Part shown: piece after piece, positions 27,660 to 38,139 of the stretch
How positions within the stretch are numbered: position 1 is the first letter of the stretch
Layout of the letters: every line of letters starts with the position of its first letter
NCBI RefSeq assembly: GCF_032197885.1
Contig: NZ_CP134159.1
Coordinates: 930,001 to 994,000 of the forward strand
DNA: 64,000 nt
Source of the DNA: Levilactobacillus namurensis
Lineage (GTDB): Bacteria; Bacillota; Bacilli; Lactobacillales; Lactobacillaceae
Direction of reading: 5' to 3'
The notes under the pieces: generated by a model
Seen by the model: only the letters and a program-made list of their open reading frames with translations
The model's database searches: none
What the model was told of the DNA's origin: nothing
Program-made: the position numbers and the translations under genes

Positions 27660-28325
27660 TTAAGTTTGGTGGTGACGCCAACGGTGTAGTAGAGCTCTTA
27701 GCAAGTAGCCGGTGGCCCCAATGGCCATGACGACTAACAAAATGGTGTGCCAGGGACTGGGGATGAGGAAGGTCCAGCCAACGGTAACCCACGAATTCAA
27801 GATGACGATTAGGCTGATGGTAATCGTGACAATGAGACCGGTTAGCAGGTAGGGCCACCATTGATGATGGTTATTGGGATAGATACTGGTGTGAAGGATA
27901 CAGATAATCAGGATAATTGCACCAATCTCGAGGAGGGGGACCAGGATAAAAGCCACTAGGTTCAGTGACAAACCATCAGCTGTTTGGGGACTAGATAAGA
28001 TCTGAAATAGCCAGGAGATGCCCACCAATAGGCTGAATAGCCCCAGTTGATCCCGAAGCTTAGGTTGCGGGAACTGTTGAATGAGATGATTGCCCATGGT
28101 TTGCGGGTCGTTGCCAAAAAAGGCTTGGGCACTTTGACCATGCTGGTTAGCTTCCCGTAAGTCTAAGAGCATGCTAAGCAACTGATCGTTGAGTTGGGCT
28201 TCGTCGTAAAATAATCCCGCAGTCGACAGGTAAAGTTGCAAGTCAGTGAAGTAGGCTTGGTCGGCAGGGGCCAATTGTTCAGTTAAACGGTTAATTTCAT
28301 CCAGGGTGGCCTGGGGTTTCGTCAT
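27660..28325 (-). CDS. PadR-associated membrane protein (DUF1129/DUF1700-like)
   Basis: 221 residues. The first 90 are soluble and helical, with GQSAQAFFGNDPQTMGNHLI, a motif seen in DUF1129/DUF1700-type proteins. About four hydrophobic helices follow (roughly residues 95-215). It overlaps the upstream padR-type gene by 29 bp, a common pairing in Firmicutes in which the membrane protein may sense envelope state and act with the regulator. Function unproven; the DUF assignment is from memory of the motif and moderately sure. Confidence 0.72.
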   Translation of the reverse strand: MTKPQATLDEINRLTEQLAPADQAYFTDLQLYLSTAGLFYDEAQLNDQLLSMLLDLREANQHGQSAQAFFGNDPQTMGNHLIQQFPQPKLRDQLGLFSLLVGISWLFQILSSPQTADGLSLNLVAFILVPLLEIGAIILIICILHTSIYPNNHHQWWPYLLTGLIVTITISLIVILNSWVTVGWTFLIPSPWHTILLVVMAIGATGYLLRALLHRWRHHQT

Positions 28326-28650
28326 GGGAATGCACCTCGTCTATGAGTTGATTAACGTGACCGCTGAGTTGCGACCACTGATGTTGAAAAGTCTGGAACG
28401 TCTCTTTGCCTTGCGGCGTTAACGTGTAGTATTTACGGGCCGGACCGTCTGGTGATGGTTTCTTGACACTTACGATGTCGCCGCCTTTTTCGAGCTTGGC
28501 GAGTAACGGGTAAAGGGTCCCGCCAACTAGGGAGGGGAACCCATGATGGTGCAAGGCTTGCATCAATTGGTACCCATAGGTTTCGCCTTGAGAAATGATG
28601 GCTAAGACGCAGCCCTCAAGAACGCCTTTGATGAGTTGACTCTGTTTCAC
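28297..28650 (-). CDS. PadR-family transcriptional regulator
   Basis: 117 residues. The winged helix is complete: KGVLEGCVLAIISQGETYGY, LVGGTLYPLLAKLEKGGDIV and GPARKYYTLTPQGKE, all hallmark PadR pieces. The short C-terminal helix makes it a PadR-s2-type protein. Its stop overlaps the membrane protein gene, so both are co-translated; autorepression is usual in the family. AGGAGG precedes ATG 28650. Confidence 0.9.
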   Translation of the reverse strand: MKQSQLIKGVLEGCVLAIISQGETYGYQLMQALHHHGFPSLVGGTLYPLLAKLEKGGDIVSVKKPSPDGPARKYYTLTPQGKETFQTFQHQWSQLSGHVNQLIDEVHSHDETPGHPG

Positions 28651-28753
28651 GCGTCGGACCTCCTTTGCACAGCTAATTAGGGCTTATCTCGAGTGTATCA
28701 AAAATTAACTATGTTGTAAAACTACCTAGTGTGCGGTAGGTCCCCAAGCGGGG

Positions 28754-29425
28754 TCAAGGAGCGGCTATCAGGGTGGACCATAGCCACCAAAAGAGGGCAC
28801 TGCCCGTTAAGTAGGGAACGAACGCGATGGGCTGGTGCGGTGTCCGCGAGGCTGTGACGAGGGCCGCTGTACAGGCAGTCAGTAACCAGGCGGCGCTGGC
28901 GTTAAGTGAGTGACTGAGGCTGTAACACCAGAGGAGTTCCGCGTCGCCGTTTCCTAGGGGAAGGGACGGCCAGTGATGATAGAGCTGCTGAATTAACCAA
29001 AATCCAAGGAGTCCCAGTAGTTGTAAGGGGATGGTTAAGTGCCAGCCACTTAAGAGCAAACTGCCCCAACCGATCCAGCCAGGGAACGTCAGGGTCGCTA
29101 GGTCACACCCAGCGGCGGCGAGCCACAGGGTGACTAAGAGGTAGGCGCTGACTTGGGAACTGTCGGTAACGGTCATTGCCAGTAGTCCACAGCCGATTTC
29201 CATCAAGAAGGTTTCGGGGGGAATCGTCGTGGTACACTGGGTACAGCGACCGTGAACCAACAGGTAGCTTAGGATGGGGATGAGTTGCCAGTAGCGGAGC
29301 GGGGTGTGGCAGGTGTCACAATGGGAAGCCGGCCACAGGATAGATTCGGCGTGACGGTGACGACTGGTCACCACTGCCAGGAAAGACCCCCAGCAACTTC
29401 CGTAGAGAAAGAGTAAGACTTGCAA
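28754..29425 (-). CDS. comC: Prepilin peptidase (type IV leader peptidase, ComC-like)
   Basis: 223 residues from TTG 29425 (GAGGTGAT just upstream); the frame stays open to 29515 without a ribosome site. LYGSCWGSFLAVVTSRH is the peptidase N-terminal box with Ala where most have Asn. Two CxxC pairs (CDTC, CTQC) form the zinc site. The two catalytic Asp of the aspartyl protease lie in GCDLATLTFPG and LGNGDAEL (GxGD). It cuts and methylates competence pilins at the membrane. It stands alone, away from comG genes, and is divergent from the str operon. Confidence 0.86.
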   Translation of the reverse strand: MQVLLFLYGSCWGSFLAVVTSRHRHAESILWPASHCDTCHTPLRYWQLIPILSYLLVHGRCTQCTTTIPPETFLMEIGCGLLAMTVTDSSQVSAYLLVTLWLAAAGCDLATLTFPGWIGWGSLLLSGWHLTIPLQLLGLLGFWLIQQLYHHWPSLPLGNGDAELLWCYSLSHSLNASAAWLLTACTAALVTASRTPHQPIAFVPYLTGSALFWWLWSTLIAAP

Positions 29426-29494
29426 TTTGATCACCTCAAGGGTTAATTCCGGAAATGGCGGGGGAAATATTGTGGAAAAGACCCGGGCCGTGAG

Positions 29495-29523
29495 TTGACA
29501 CGTTGCGGGGACCATGGTATTCT
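29495..29523 (+). promoter_or_regulatory. str operon (rpsL) promoter
   Basis: TTGACA (29495-29500), 17 bp, TGG-TATTCT (29518-29523) with an extended -10. A leader of about 170 nt follows. Confidence 0.75.
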
Positions 29524-29615
29524 ATTCAAGGTGCTTTTCGCAGACAGGTCTCGGGTATTCTTACCAGACATGCTGACTGGACGGCGGGGAGGACACTTCA
29601 ATTGACACCCATCTC

Positions 29616-29649
29616 GGTGGCTTTTTTCTTTAAGAAAAAATGAACCACC
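29616..29649 (+). promoter_or_regulatory. Long hairpin in the rpsL leader
   Basis: GGTGG-C-TTTTTTCTT pairs with GAAAAAA-TGAA-CCACC around TAA. A second small stem (GTCT-CG-GGTA against TACC-AGAC) lies near 29550. Candidate attenuator or protein site; not a family I can name. Confidence 0.45.
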
Positions 29650-29700
29650 TGGATGTGTGGACTTAAATTCTAGAAAGTAAAAGGAAGGAGGACTAGTTAG

Positions 29701-30114
29701 ATGCCTACTATCAACCAATTGGTGCGTAAAGGTCGTAAATCTAATAGTTCAAAATCAGATGCCCCAGCTTTAAACTACGGGTATAACAGTTTCAAGAAGG
29801 TCCAAGTTAAGAATCCAGCTCCTCAAAAGCGGGGCGTGGCTACTCGTGTTGGTACGATGACGCCAAAGAAGCCTAACTCAGCCTTACGGAAATACGCGCG
29901 TGTACGTTTGTCCAACTTAATTGAAGTGACTGCTTACATCCCAGGGATTGGCCACAACTTGCAAGAGCATAGTGTTGTCTTAATCCGTGGGGGCCGGGTA
30001 AAGGATTTACCTGGGGTTCGTTACCACATCATCCGTGGTGCGCTTGATACTGCCGGTGTGACCGACCGTCGTCAAGGCCGTTCCAAGTACGGTACTAAGA
30101 AGCCTAAGGACTAA
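29701..30114 (+). CDS. rpsL: Ribosomal protein S12
   Basis: 137 residues. [18 protein letters not shown] opening, [11 protein letters not shown] decoding loop with the streptomycin-sensitive Lys and [12 protein letters not shown] with the Asp methylthiolated in many bacteria. First gene of the str operon (rpsL-rpsG-fusA). GGAAGGAGG precedes the ATG. Confidence 0.98.
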   Translation: MPTINQLVRKGRKSNSSKSDAPALNYGYNSFKKVQVKNPAPQKRGVATRVGTMTPKKPNSALRKYARVRLSNLIEVTAYIPGIGHNLQEHSVVLIRGGRVKDLPGVRYHIIRGALDTAGVTDRRQGRSKYGTKKPKD

Positions 30115-30190
30115 AAAAGAAACGAACGAATAGCCGCACGGTTTCCGTCAGCTATTCAGCATAAGTAACTTCAAGGAGGATATTTGAACT

Positions 30191-30661
30191 ATGCCTAGAA
30201 AAGGAAACGTACAAAAGCGTGAAGTCCTTCCTGATCCAATCTACAACTCAAAGTTGGTTACTCGTTTGATTAACCACACGATGATGGATGGGAAACGTGG
30301 AACTTCTACGAAGATCATTTATGGTGCATTTGACATCATTAAGAACGAAACTGGTAACGATCCAGTTGAAACGTTTGAAGAAGCAATGAAGAACGTTATG
30401 CCAGTCTTGGAAGTTAAGGCACGCCGTGTTGGTGGGTCTAACTACCAAGTTCCTATCGAAGTTCGGCCAGACCGTCGGACCACGTTAGGTTTACGTTGGA
30501 TCGTGCAATACTCACGTTTACGTGGGGAACACACTATGGTTGAACGGCTTGCTCGTGAAATCATGGATGCTGCTAACAACACTGGTGCGGCAGTTAAGAA
30601 GCGTGAAGATACGCACCGGATGGCAGATGCCAACCGTGCCTTCGCACACTACCGCTGGTAA
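30191..30661 (+). CDS. rpsG: Ribosomal protein S7
   Basis: 156 residues, full length. [19 protein letters not shown] opening and the RNA-binding stretch with [19 protein letters not shown]. It starts assembly of the 30S head and in E. coli represses its own operon by binding the rpsL-rpsG gap. Here that gap is 76 nt and the rpsG-fusA gap is 187 nt with strong hairpins. Confidence 0.98.
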   Translation: MPRKGNVQKREVLPDPIYNSKLVTRLINHTMMDGKRGTSTKIIYGAFDIIKNETGNDPVETFEEAMKNVMPVLEVKARRVGGSNYQVPIEVRPDRRTTLGLRWIVQYSRLRGEHTMVERLAREIMDAANNTGAAVKKREDTHRMADANRAFAHYRW

Positions 30662-30735
30662 TCAGGCAGTTTTTAAGCTGCTGGTTGCCCAGTGTGCTAA
30701 AATACTAGGGCGGAACACTGTTGCAGCGTTCACGT

Positions 30736-30809
30736 CTCTAGTTTAAAGGAGCAATCCTTTAATTAGAGGTGGCTACTTAATCCGCGTGATGATGGTAGTC
30801 ACCTTTTGT
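30736..30809 (+). promoter_or_regulatory. Two tandem hairpins between rpsG and fusA
   Basis: Hairpin A (30736-30768): CTCTA and TTAAAGGA pair with TCCTTTAA and TAGAG around GCAA. Hairpin B (30768-30809): GGTGGCTAC pairs with GTAGTCACC and is followed by TTTTG, so it resembles a weak terminator. They could tune fusA relative to rpsLG. Confidence 0.55.
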
Positions 30810-30848
30810 TAAATCGACGATCAAATTGAGAGGAGTTACACATTAATC

Positions 30849-32948
30849 ATGGCTAATACTCGTGAATTTCCGCTTGAGAAGACGCGTAACATTGGTATCA
30901 TGGCCCACATCGATGCCGGTAAGACGACGACTACTGAGCGTATCCTGTATTATACTGGTAAGATCCACAAGATTGGTGAAACCCATGATGGGGCTTCACA
31001 AATGGACTGGATGGAACAAGAACAAGAACGGGGAATTACGATTACTTCCGCCGCAACTACTGCGGAATGGAAGGAACACCGGATTAACATCATCGATACC
31101 CCAGGACACGTTGACTTCACTGTCGAAGTTGAACGTTCCCTGCGTGTCCTTGATGGTGCCGTAGCCGTTCTGGATGCCCAAGCCGGGGTTGAACCTCAAA
31201 CCGAAACGGTTTGGCGTCAAGCTTCCGACTTCGACGTTCCACGTATCGTGTTCGTTAACAAGATGGATAAGTTGGGTGCCAACTTTGATTTCTCTGTTAA
31301 GTCATTACACGAACGTTTGGACGCTAACGCGGTTGCGTTACAAATGCCAATCGGTGCCGAAGATGACTTCAGTGGTGTCGTTGACTTAATCGAAATGAAG
31401 GCTTACGTCTACGACATGGACGACCTGGGTTCCAAGTGGGACACGGTTGAGATTCCTGCCGACATGAAGGACGAAGCTGAAAAGCGCCATGAAGGAATCA
31501 TCGAAGCCGTTGCTGACGTCGATGACGAAATCATGGAAAAGTACCTTGAAGGTGAAGAAATCTCCAAGGAAGAATTAAAGGCTGCTATCCGTCGGGCAAC
31601 GTTGAAGCTGGAAATGTTCCCAGTCTTCGCCGGTTCTGCCTTCAAGGATAAGGGTGTTCAAATGTTAATGGACGCCGTTGTGGACTACTTACCATCTCCA
31701 TTGGATGTTAAGCCATACAACGCGACTGTTCCGGATACCGATGAAGCGGTTGAATTACGTGCCGATGATGACGCACCGTTCGCTGCTTTGGCCTTCAAGG
31801 TGGCTACTGACCCATTCGTTGGTCGTTTGACTTACATCCGGGTTTACTCTGGTACTTTGGAAGCCGGTTCTTACGTCTTGAACGCAACTAAGGACAAGCG
31901 TGAACGGGTTGGACGTCTGCTGCAAATGCACTCCAATCACCGTCAAGAAATCCCAGAAGTCTTCTCCGGGGATATCGCCGGTGCCATTGGTTTGAAGAAC
32001 ACCACGACTGGTGACTCTTTGACGGCTACGGATCACCCACTGCACTTGGAATCCATGGACTTCCCAGATCCAGTTATCCAAGTTGCCGTTGAACCTAAGA
32101 CTAAGGCTGACCAAGATAAGATGAACACGGCCCTTCAAAAGCTTTCTGAAGAAGACCCAACTTTCAAGGCGGAAACTAACCCTGAAACTGGTGAAACTCT
32201 GATTGCCGGAATGGGTGAACTTCACTTGGACATCATCATTGACCGGATGAAGCGTGAATTCAAGGTCGAAGCCAACATCGGTGCGCCTCAAGTTGCCTAC
32301 CGTGAAGCCTTCACGAAGTCAACTAAGGTCCAAGGTAAGTTCGTTCGTCAATCTGGTGGTAAAGGTCAATATGGTGACGTATGGATTGAATTTACCCCTA
32401 ACGAACGTGGTAAGGGTTACGAATTCGAAGACGCCATCGTTGGTGGGGTTGTTCCTCGTGAATTCATTCCTTCAGTTGACCAAGGGTTACAAGAAGCGAT
32501 GGCCAATGGTGTCTTAGCTGGTTACCCATTAGTTGATGTTAAGGCTAAGCTCTACGATGGTAGTTACCACGAAGTCGATTCTAGTGAAGCAGCCTTCAAG
32601 GTTGCCGCTTCCTTGGCTTTACGGAATGCCGTTAAGAGTGCCGGCCCAGTGATCTTGGAACCAATCATGAAGGTTGATATCCAAGTTCCTGAAGAATACA
32701 TGGGTGATATCATGGGCCAAGTTACCGCACGTCGTGGTAAGGTCGAAGGTATGGAAGCTCGTGGGAACGCACAAATGATTCACTCATTCGTGCCACTTGC
32801 CGAAATGTTCGGTTACGCTACGACTTTACGGTCTGCTTCGCAAGGTCGTGGGACGTTTACGATGACGTTCGACCACTACGAACCAACGCCTAAGAGTGTT
32901 CAAGCTGACATTATCAAGAAGAACGGTGGGACTCCAGTCGAAGACTAG
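30849..32948 (+). CDS. fusA: Translation elongation factor G
   Basis: 699 residues. GTPase motifs [15 protein letters not shown] (G1), RGITITSA (G2), DTPGHVDF (G3) and NKMDKLG (G4); then domains II-V with [10 protein letters not shown] and [12 protein letters not shown] near the C-terminus. It moves tRNA and mRNA through the ribosome. Last gene of the str operon, closed by a terminator. GAGGAG precedes the ATG. Confidence 0.98.
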   Translation: MANTREFPLEKTRNIGIMAHIDAGKTTTTERILYYTGKIHKIGETHDGASQMDWMEQEQERGITITSAATTAEWKEHRINIIDTPGHVDFTVEVERSLRVLDGAVAVLDAQAGVEPQTETVWRQASDFDVPRIVFVNKMDKLGANFDFSVKSLHERLDANAVALQMPIGAEDDFSGVVDLIEMKAYVYDMDDLGSKWDTVEIPADMKDEAEKRHEGIIEAVADVDDEIMEKYLEGEEISKEELKAAIRRATLKLEMFPVFAGSAFKDKGVQMLMDAVVDYLPSPLDVKPYNATVPDTDEAVELRADDDAPFAALAFKVATDPFVGRLTYIRVYSGTLEAGSYVLNATKDKRERVGRLLQMHSNHRQEIPEVFSGDIAGAIGLKNTTTGDSLTATDHPLHLESMDFPDPVIQVAVEPKTKADQDKMNTALQKLSEEDPTFKAETNPETGETLIAGMGELHLDIIIDRMKREFKVEANIGAPQVAYREAFTKSTKVQGKFVRQSGGKGQYGDVWIEFTPNERGKGYEFEDAIVGGVVPREFIPSVDQGLQEAMANGVLAGYPLVDVKAKLYDGSYHEVDSSEAAFKVAASLALRNAVKSAGPVILEPIMKVDIQVPEEYMGDIMGQVTARRGKVEGMEARGNAQMIHSFVPLAEMFGYATTLRSASQGRGTFTMTFDHYEPTPKSVQADIIKKNGGTPVED

Positions 32949-32964
32949 TCTGATCGAAAACTTC

Positions 32965-33002
32965 AAAAAACGCGCTGCTAGCGATAGCGGCGCGTTTTTT
33001 TG
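32965..33002 (+). terminator. Terminator after fusA
   Basis: AAAAAACGCGC arm pairs with GCGCGTTTTTT. The following 33003-33186 holds no feature I can support. Confidence 0.8.
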
Positions 33003-33186
33003 TGGCGTAAGGCGCGGGGGCCAAGCTACTGGTATCAAGGGATAAGCCTCATTTGGGGGTTCTAGATTAGGACGAGTTCTACTATTATATATGTGAAGAC
33101 TTCCGCGTGGAGCTGGTTTAGCCGTCGGTTGAGGGGAAATAGCGGGGGAGCAGTTAGTTACTTACTAAAATAAAGTATCAAAATAA

Positions 33187-33216
33187 TTGACAGGGGTGCC
33201 CATTCCGCGGTATTCT
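33187..33216 (+). promoter_or_regulatory. S10 operon promoter P1
   Basis: TTGACA (33187-33192), 18 bp, TATTCT (33211-33216). Confidence 0.65.
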
Positions 33217-33307
33217 AATACGCGAGTTTGTAATAAGAATTTTTATTCGGCGCACGGGAATTAACCGGGTACTGGCTAAGAAGTTTTAGGAAATTCAGCG
33301 AAAACCC

Positions 33308-33336
33308 TTGTCATACGGCGTTTTATTTAGTATGAT
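33308..33336 (+). promoter_or_regulatory. S10 operon promoter P2
   Basis: TTGTCA (33308-33313), 17 bp, TATGAT (33331-33336). A hairpin AAGTGC/GCACTT (33341-33373) with a T run inside follows in the leader, which runs about 160 nt to rpsJ. Confidence 0.65.
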
Positions 33337-33504
33337 AGTTAAGTGCTGATTTTCAGGGGTGTTTTTTGCACTTCTGGTGACGGCTCAAAAGTTTAAGCGA
33401 TGATGTGGGAGATTGCGACACGCCCGGCCGCTTTGCCATGAGGACGTGGCGGGAATTCACACGGAGTTAGTCTTATTTTTAAAATAGACGAAGGAGGGAA
33501 CACA

Positions 33505-33813
33505 ATGGCAAAACAAAAGATTCGGATCCGGTTAAAGGCATACGAACATCGTATCCTGGACCAATCCGCAGACAAGATCGTTGAAACGGCAAAGAGAACT
33601 GGTGCTACTATTTCAGGCCCAATTCCATTGCCAACTGAACGGACGATCTACACGGTTTTACGTTCACCACACAAGTTCAAGGACTCGCGTGAACAATTCG
33701 AAATGCGGACGCACAAGCGTCTGATTGATATCGTTAACCCAACGCCTAAGACGGTCGACTCATTAATGAAGCTTGACCTGCCTAGCGGTGTGGATATCGA
33801 AATCAAGTTATAA
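33505..33813 (+). CDS. rpsJ: Ribosomal protein S10
   Basis: 102 residues. [19 protein letters not shown] opening and the extended loop [20 protein letters not shown] that reaches into the 30S head. Family member NusE also works in transcription antitermination with NusB. First gene of the long S10-spc run; AAGGAGGG precedes the ATG. Confidence 0.98.
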   Translation: MAKQKIRIRLKAYEHRILDQSADKIVETAKRTGATISGPIPLPTERTIYTVLRSPHKFKDSREQFEMRTHKRLIDIVNPTPKTVDSLMKLDLPSGVDIEIKL

Positions 33814-33856
33814 TTCTAGTGTACCAACTATAAAACATTAAATCGGAGGTGTACTC

Positions 33857-34507
33857 ATGACCACAAAAGGAATCTTAGGGAAAAAGGTCGGGATGACGCA
33901 AGTCTTCACTGATGCTGGCGAATTAATCCCCGTTACTGTTGTCGAAGCAACGCCAAACGTTGTGTTGCAAGTTAAGACGATGGAAAACGACGGTTACGAA
34001 GCCATCCAACTTGGTTACCAAGACAAGCGTGAAGTACTTAGCAACAAGCCCGAACAAGGTCATGTAGCAAAAGCAAACACGACTCCTAAGCGCTTCATTC
34101 GTGAATTCAGAGATGTTGAGCTGGGAGATTACAAGGTGGCTGATGAAGTCAAGGTAGATGTCTTCGCAGCAGGCGACATCGTGGATGTCACTGGTGTCAC
34201 TAAAGGTCATGGATACCAAGGTAACATTCATAAAGACGGTCAAAGCCGTGGCCCTATGGCCCATGGTTCTCGTTACCACCGTCGTCCAGGTTCTCTGGGT
34301 GCCATCATCAACCGGGTATTCCCTGGTAAGAAGCTCCCAGGTCGGATGGGTAACAAGCAAGTTACCATTCAAAACCTGCAAATCGTTAAGGCCGACGTTG
34401 ACAACAACGTTCTGCTGATCAAGGGTAACGTGCCTGGTGCTAACAAGTCACTCGTTGTTGTTAAGAGTGCTGTTCGCCCACCACGTCCTAAGCAATCTGA
34501 AAAATAA
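33857..34507 (+). CDS. rplC: Ribosomal protein L3
   Basis: 216 residues. [14 protein letters not shown] opening and the long central extension near the peptidyl transferase centre ([25 protein letters not shown]). GGAGGTG precedes the ATG. Confidence 0.98.
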   Translation: MTTKGILGKKVGMTQVFTDAGELIPVTVVEATPNVVLQVKTMENDGYEAIQLGYQDKREVLSNKPEQGHVAKANTTPKRFIREFRDVELGDYKVADEVKVDVFAAGDIVDVTGVTKGHGYQGNIHKDGQSRGPMAHGSRYHRRPGSLGAIINRVFPGKKLPGRMGNKQVTIQNLQIVKADVDNNVLLIKGNVPGANKSLVVVKSAVRPPRPKQSEK

Positions 34508-34528
34508 ATCGGAAGGGAGGATAATTAA

Positions 34529-35152
34529 ATGACAAGCGTAGCATTATACAAACAAGACGGTAGCCAAAACGGCGACGTCACTTTGAATGCCGATATCTTT
34601 GGTATTGAACCTAACGAAAACGTTGTGTTCGATACGATCTTGATGCAACGGGCTTCCATGCGCCAAGGAACTCACGCCGTTAAAAACCGGAGTGCTGTCC
34701 GCGGTGGTGGTAAGAAGCCATGGCGTCAAAAGGGTACTGGTCGGGCCCGTCAAGGTTCCATCCGTTCCCCACAATGGGTCGGTGGTGGTGTGGTCTTTGG
34801 CCCTACCCCTCGTTCCTACAGTTACCGTCTTCCTAAGAAGGTCGGTCGCTTAGCTATCAAGTCCGCGCTTTCCCAAAAGGTCTTGGACGAAGGTTTAGTC
34901 GTTGTTGACGGCTTAGCATTCGATGCACCTAAGACGAAGGAATTCGCTGCTGTGTTGGCTGGTTTGAATGTCACGACGAAGACGTTAGTCGTTCTTGAAG
35001 ACGACAACGTTACGGCCGCATTAGCAGCCCGGAACTTGGCGAACGTCAAGGTTATTCCAGCCAAGAGCTTGAATGTCCTGGACGTCGTTGATGCCGATAA
35101 GTTAGTGATTACCCAACCAGCCCTTTCTCAAGTAGAGGAGGTGCTCGCATAA
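34529..35152 (+). CDS. rplD: Ribosomal protein L4
   Basis: 207 residues. The exit-tunnel loop has [19 protein letters not shown]. In gamma-proteobacteria L4 represses the S10 operon through its leader; whether that holds in Firmicutes is not settled. Its stop overlaps the rplW start (TAATG). Confidence 0.98.
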   Translation: MTSVALYKQDGSQNGDVTLNADIFGIEPNENVVFDTILMQRASMRQGTHAVKNRSAVRGGGKKPWRQKGTGRARQGSIRSPQWVGGGVVFGPTPRSYSYRLPKKVGRLAIKSALSQKVLDEGLVVVDGLAFDAPKTKEFAAVLAGLNVTTKTLVVLEDDNVTAALAARNLANVKVIPAKSLNVLDVVDADKLVITQPALSQVEEVLA

Positions 35153-35439
35153 TGGAAGCACGTGACATTATCTTACGTCCTGTTATCACCGAAGCCTCAA
35201 TGGCAACGATGGATGACAAGCGTTACACGTTCGACGTTGACGTACGGGCAACCAAGACGCAAGTCAAGCACGCTATCGAAGAAATCTTCGACGTGAAGGT
35301 TGTTAAAGTTAACATCATGAATTTAAAGGGTAAGAAGAAGCGTCAAGGACGTTACGAAGGCTACACTAAGAAGCGTCGTAAGGCCATTGTCAGCTTATCT
35401 GCCGACTCAAAAGAAATCAAGTTATTCAACGAAGAATAA
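35152..35439 (+). CDS. rplW: Ribosomal protein L23
   Basis: 95 residues. [17 protein letters not shown] opening and [19 protein letters not shown] extension. It forms the docking site at the tunnel exit for trigger factor and SRP. One-base overlap with rplD means coupled translation. Confidence 0.98.
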   Translation: MEARDIILRPVITEASMATMDDKRYTFDVDVRATKTQVKHAIEEIFDVKVVKVNIMNLKGKKKRQGRYEGYTKKRRKAIVSLSADSKEIKLFNEE

Positions 35440-35468
35440 CAATCTGATAAATATAGGAGGGAAATAAC

Positions 35469-36317
35469 GTGGCGATTAAGAAGTACAAACCAACAAGCAA
35501 TGGTCGTCGTAACATGACGAGCTTGGTTTACAAAGACGTCATCACTAAGACGACTCCTGAAAAATCATTGCTTGATTCACAAAGCCACACCGCAGGGCGG
35601 AACAACGCCGGTCATATGACCGTACGTCACCGTGGCGGTGGTAACAAGCGCCAATACCGGATCATCGACTTTAAGCGGATTAAGGATGATGTTCCAGCAA
35701 CGGTTAAGGCTATCGAATACGATCCTAACCGGACTGCCAACATTGCATTATTAGTTTACGCCGATGGTGTTAAGTCTTACATCATTGCTCCTAAGGGCTT
35801 AAAGGTTGGCGACCAAGTACAATCTGGTCCCGATGCTGATATCAAGGTTGGGAACACGTTGCCATTGAAGAACATCCCATTCGGGACTGTGATTCACAAC
35901 ATCGAATTGAAGCCAGGTAAGGGTGGCCAACTGGTTCGCTCCGCTGGGACTTCCGCACAACTTTTAGGTAAGGCAAACGATGACAAGTACGTCTTGGTTC
36001 GTTTATCTTCCGGTGAAGTTCGGATGATCTTAAACGTTAACCGGGCAACGATTGGTGCCGTAGGTAACGAAGAACATGAACTGGTTAACGTTGGTAAAGC
36101 CGGCCGGACTCGTTGGGCTGGTCAACGTCCTCACGTTCGTGGTTCTGTTATGAACCCTAACGATCACCCACATGGTGGTGGTGAAGGTAAAGCGCCTGTT
36201 GGTTTACCATCTCCTCTGTCCCCATGGGGTAAGAAGACCGTTGGTAAGAAGACGCGTAAGAAGAAGAACCAGACTGACAAATTTATCGTTCGTCGTCGTA
36301 AGGGTTCTAAGATGTAA
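35469..36317 (+). CDS. rplB: Ribosomal protein L2
   Basis: 282 residues, GTG start behind [25 protein letters not shown] and the C-terminal [14 protein letters not shown], whose His lies close to the peptidyl transferase centre. Needed for subunit joining. Confidence 0.98.
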   Translation: MAIKKYKPTSNGRRNMTSLVYKDVITKTTPEKSLLDSQSHTAGRNNAGHMTVRHRGGGNKRQYRIIDFKRIKDDVPATVKAIEYDPNRTANIALLVYADGVKSYIIAPKGLKVGDQVQSGPDADIKVGNTLPLKNIPFGTVIHNIELKPGKGGQLVRSAGTSAQLLGKANDDKYVLVRLSSGEVRMILNVNRATIGAVGNEEHELVNVGKAGRTRWAGQRPHVRGSVMNPNDHPHGGGEGKAPVGLPSPLSPWGKKTVGKKTRKKKNQTDKFIVRRRKGSKM

Positions 36318-36396
36318 TCATCCGCTTGTTCAGATGATTCGAGACCTGGTGATCATCGTGAGAAACGATGCGCCACAAGTAGAGGAGGTTTCATAA

Positions 36397-36672
36397 ATGG
36401 GTCGTAGTTTAAAAAAGGGACCTTTCGCCGATGCGCATTTGCTGAAGAAGATTGATGCACAGAAGGATCAAGACAAGAAGGCCGTTATTAAGACCTGGTC
36501 CCGCCGGTCTACTATTTTCCCTAGCTTCATTGGTTACACCATTGCTGTTTATGACGGACGGAAGCATGTCCCAGTTTACATCCAAGAAGACATGGTAGGC
36601 CATAAGCTTGGCGAATTTGTCCCAACGCGGACGTTCCGTGGCCATGGTGGCGACGACAAAAAGACACGATAA
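36397..36672 (+). CDS. rpsS: Ribosomal protein S19
   Basis: 91 residues. [18 protein letters not shown] opening, [20 protein letters not shown] core. Binds 16S rRNA in the 30S head with S13. The 79-nt gap before it has an imperfect hairpin but nothing I can assign. Confidence 0.98.
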   Translation: MGRSLKKGPFADAHLLKKIDAQKDQDKKAVIKTWSRRSTIFPSFIGYTIAVYDGRKHVPVYIQEDMVGHKLGEFVPTRTFRGHGGDDKKTR

Positions 36673-36685
36673 GGAGGAATAACTA

Positions 36686-37042
36686 ATGGCTGAACAAGTT
36701 ACATCAGCACAAGCGACTGCTAAGACGGTTCGGATTGCTGCACGCAAGGTCCGTCTGGTTATCGACCTTATTCGCGGTAAGAGCGTCGCTGAAGCATTGG
36801 CTATCTTAAAGTTCACACCGCGTGGTGCTTCACCGGTTGTGGCTGAGGTATTAAACTCTGCAATTGCAAATGCAGAAAACAATTTTGACTTAGATCGTCA
36901 AGATTTAGTTGTTAGCGAAGCTTACGTTAACGAAGGACCAACCCTCAAGCGGTTCCGTCCTCGTGCCAAGGGTTCCGCTTCACCAATCAACAAGCGTACG
37001 AGTCACATTACGGTTGTTGTATCTGAAAAAGAGGAGGGATAA
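36686..37042 (+). CDS. rplV: Ribosomal protein L22
   Basis: 118 residues. [18 protein letters not shown] opening and the tunnel hairpin loop [19 protein letters not shown], a site of macrolide resistance in other species; no such change is evident. Confidence 0.98.
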   Translation: MAEQVTSAQATAKTVRIAARKVRLVIDLIRGKSVAEALAILKFTPRGASPVVAEVLNSAIANAENNFDLDRQDLVVSEAYVNEGPTLKRFRPRAKGSASPINKRTSHITVVVSEKEEG

Positions 37043-37045
37043 CGC

Positions 37046-37702
37046 GTGGGTCAAAAAGTAAATCCAACCGGATTACGGGTCGGTATCATTCGTGACTGGG
37101 AAGCAAAGTGGTATGCTGAAAAAGATTTTGCTGCTTACTTACGAGAAGACCTTCAAATCCGTAAATTCATCGAAAAGCGTCTTGAAGATGCTTCAGTTTC
37201 AACTGTTGAGATTGAACGGGCTGCGAACCGTGTTAACATCTCAATCCACACTGCCAAGCCAGGGATGGTTATTGGTAAGGGTGGTTCCGAAGTTGAAAAC
37301 TTACGGAAAGAACTTAACAGCTTAACTGGCAAGCGAGTTCACATCAACATTGTGGAAATCAAGAAGCCAGACTTAGATGCTAAGTTGGTCGGCGAAAACA
37401 TTGCACGTCAATTGGAAGGCCGGGTTGCTTTCCGTCGGGCAATGCGTCAAACGATGCAACGGACGATGCGCTCTGGTGCCAAGGGTATCAAGACGCAAGT
37501 TTCTGGTCGGTTGAACGGTGCTGATATGTCCCGTGTCGAAAGCTATGCTGACGGTACGGTTCCTCTGCACACGTTGCGGGCCGACATCGACTACGCATGG
37601 GTAGAAGCTCACACGACTTACGGTTCCTTAGGTGTTAAGACCTGGATCTACCGTGGTGAAGTTCTCCCTGCTAAGAAAAATAACGGACAAGGAGGGAAAT
37701 AA
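37046..37702 (+). CDS. rpsC: Ribosomal protein S3
   Basis: 218 residues from GTG 37046, 3 nt after rplV. KH domain with [17 protein letters not shown], and the mRNA-entry surface in the C-terminal half ([18 protein letters not shown]). Confidence 0.98.
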   Translation: MGQKVNPTGLRVGIIRDWEAKWYAEKDFAAYLREDLQIRKFIEKRLEDASVSTVEIERAANRVNISIHTAKPGMVIGKGGSEVENLRKELNSLTGKRVHINIVEIKKPDLDAKLVGENIARQLEGRVAFRRAMRQTMQRTMRSGAKGIKTQVSGRLNGADMSRVESYADGTVPLHTLRADIDYAWVEAHTTYGSLGVKTWIYRGEVLPAKKNNGQGGK

Positions 37703-37704
37703 AC

Positions 37705-38139
37705 ATGCTGGTACCTAAGCGAGTAAAGTTCCGTCGTGTCCACCGTGGTAAGCTACGTGGCGAAGCCAAGGGTGGTAAGAGCGTTGCTTTCGGCGATTAC
37801 GGTTTGCAGTCATTAGATTCACATTGGATCACGAACCGTCAAATCGAAGCAGCACGTATTGCAATCACGCGTTACATGAAGCGTGGTGGGAAAGTTTGGA
37901 TCAAGATTTTCCCTCATAAATCCTACACCGCTAAAGGTGTTGGGGTCCGGATGGGTAATGGTAAAGGTACGCCTGATGGTTGGGTAGCACCTGTTAAGCG
38001 CGGCAAGGTCTTATTCGAAGTTGGTGGCGTTGATGAAGCGACTGCCCGTGAAGCCTTGCGTTTAGCTGCCATGAAGCTTCCCGTTCGTACTAAAGTTTTG
38101 ACCCGAGAGGAAGTAGGTGGCGAATCTAATGAAGACTAA
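37705..38139 (+). CDS. rplP: Ribosomal protein L16
   Basis: 144 residues. [20 protein letters not shown] opening and [19 protein letters not shown]. Sits near the A site and 5S rRNA. It overlaps rpmC by 11 bp when rpmC starts at 38129. Confidence 0.98.
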   Translation: MLVPKRVKFRRVHRGKLRGEAKGGKSVAFGDYGLQSLDSHWITNRQIEAARIAITRYMKRGGKVWIKIFPHKSYTAKGVGVRMGNGKGTPDGWVAPVKRGKVLFEVGGVDEATAREALRLAAMKLPVRTKVLTREEVGGESNED

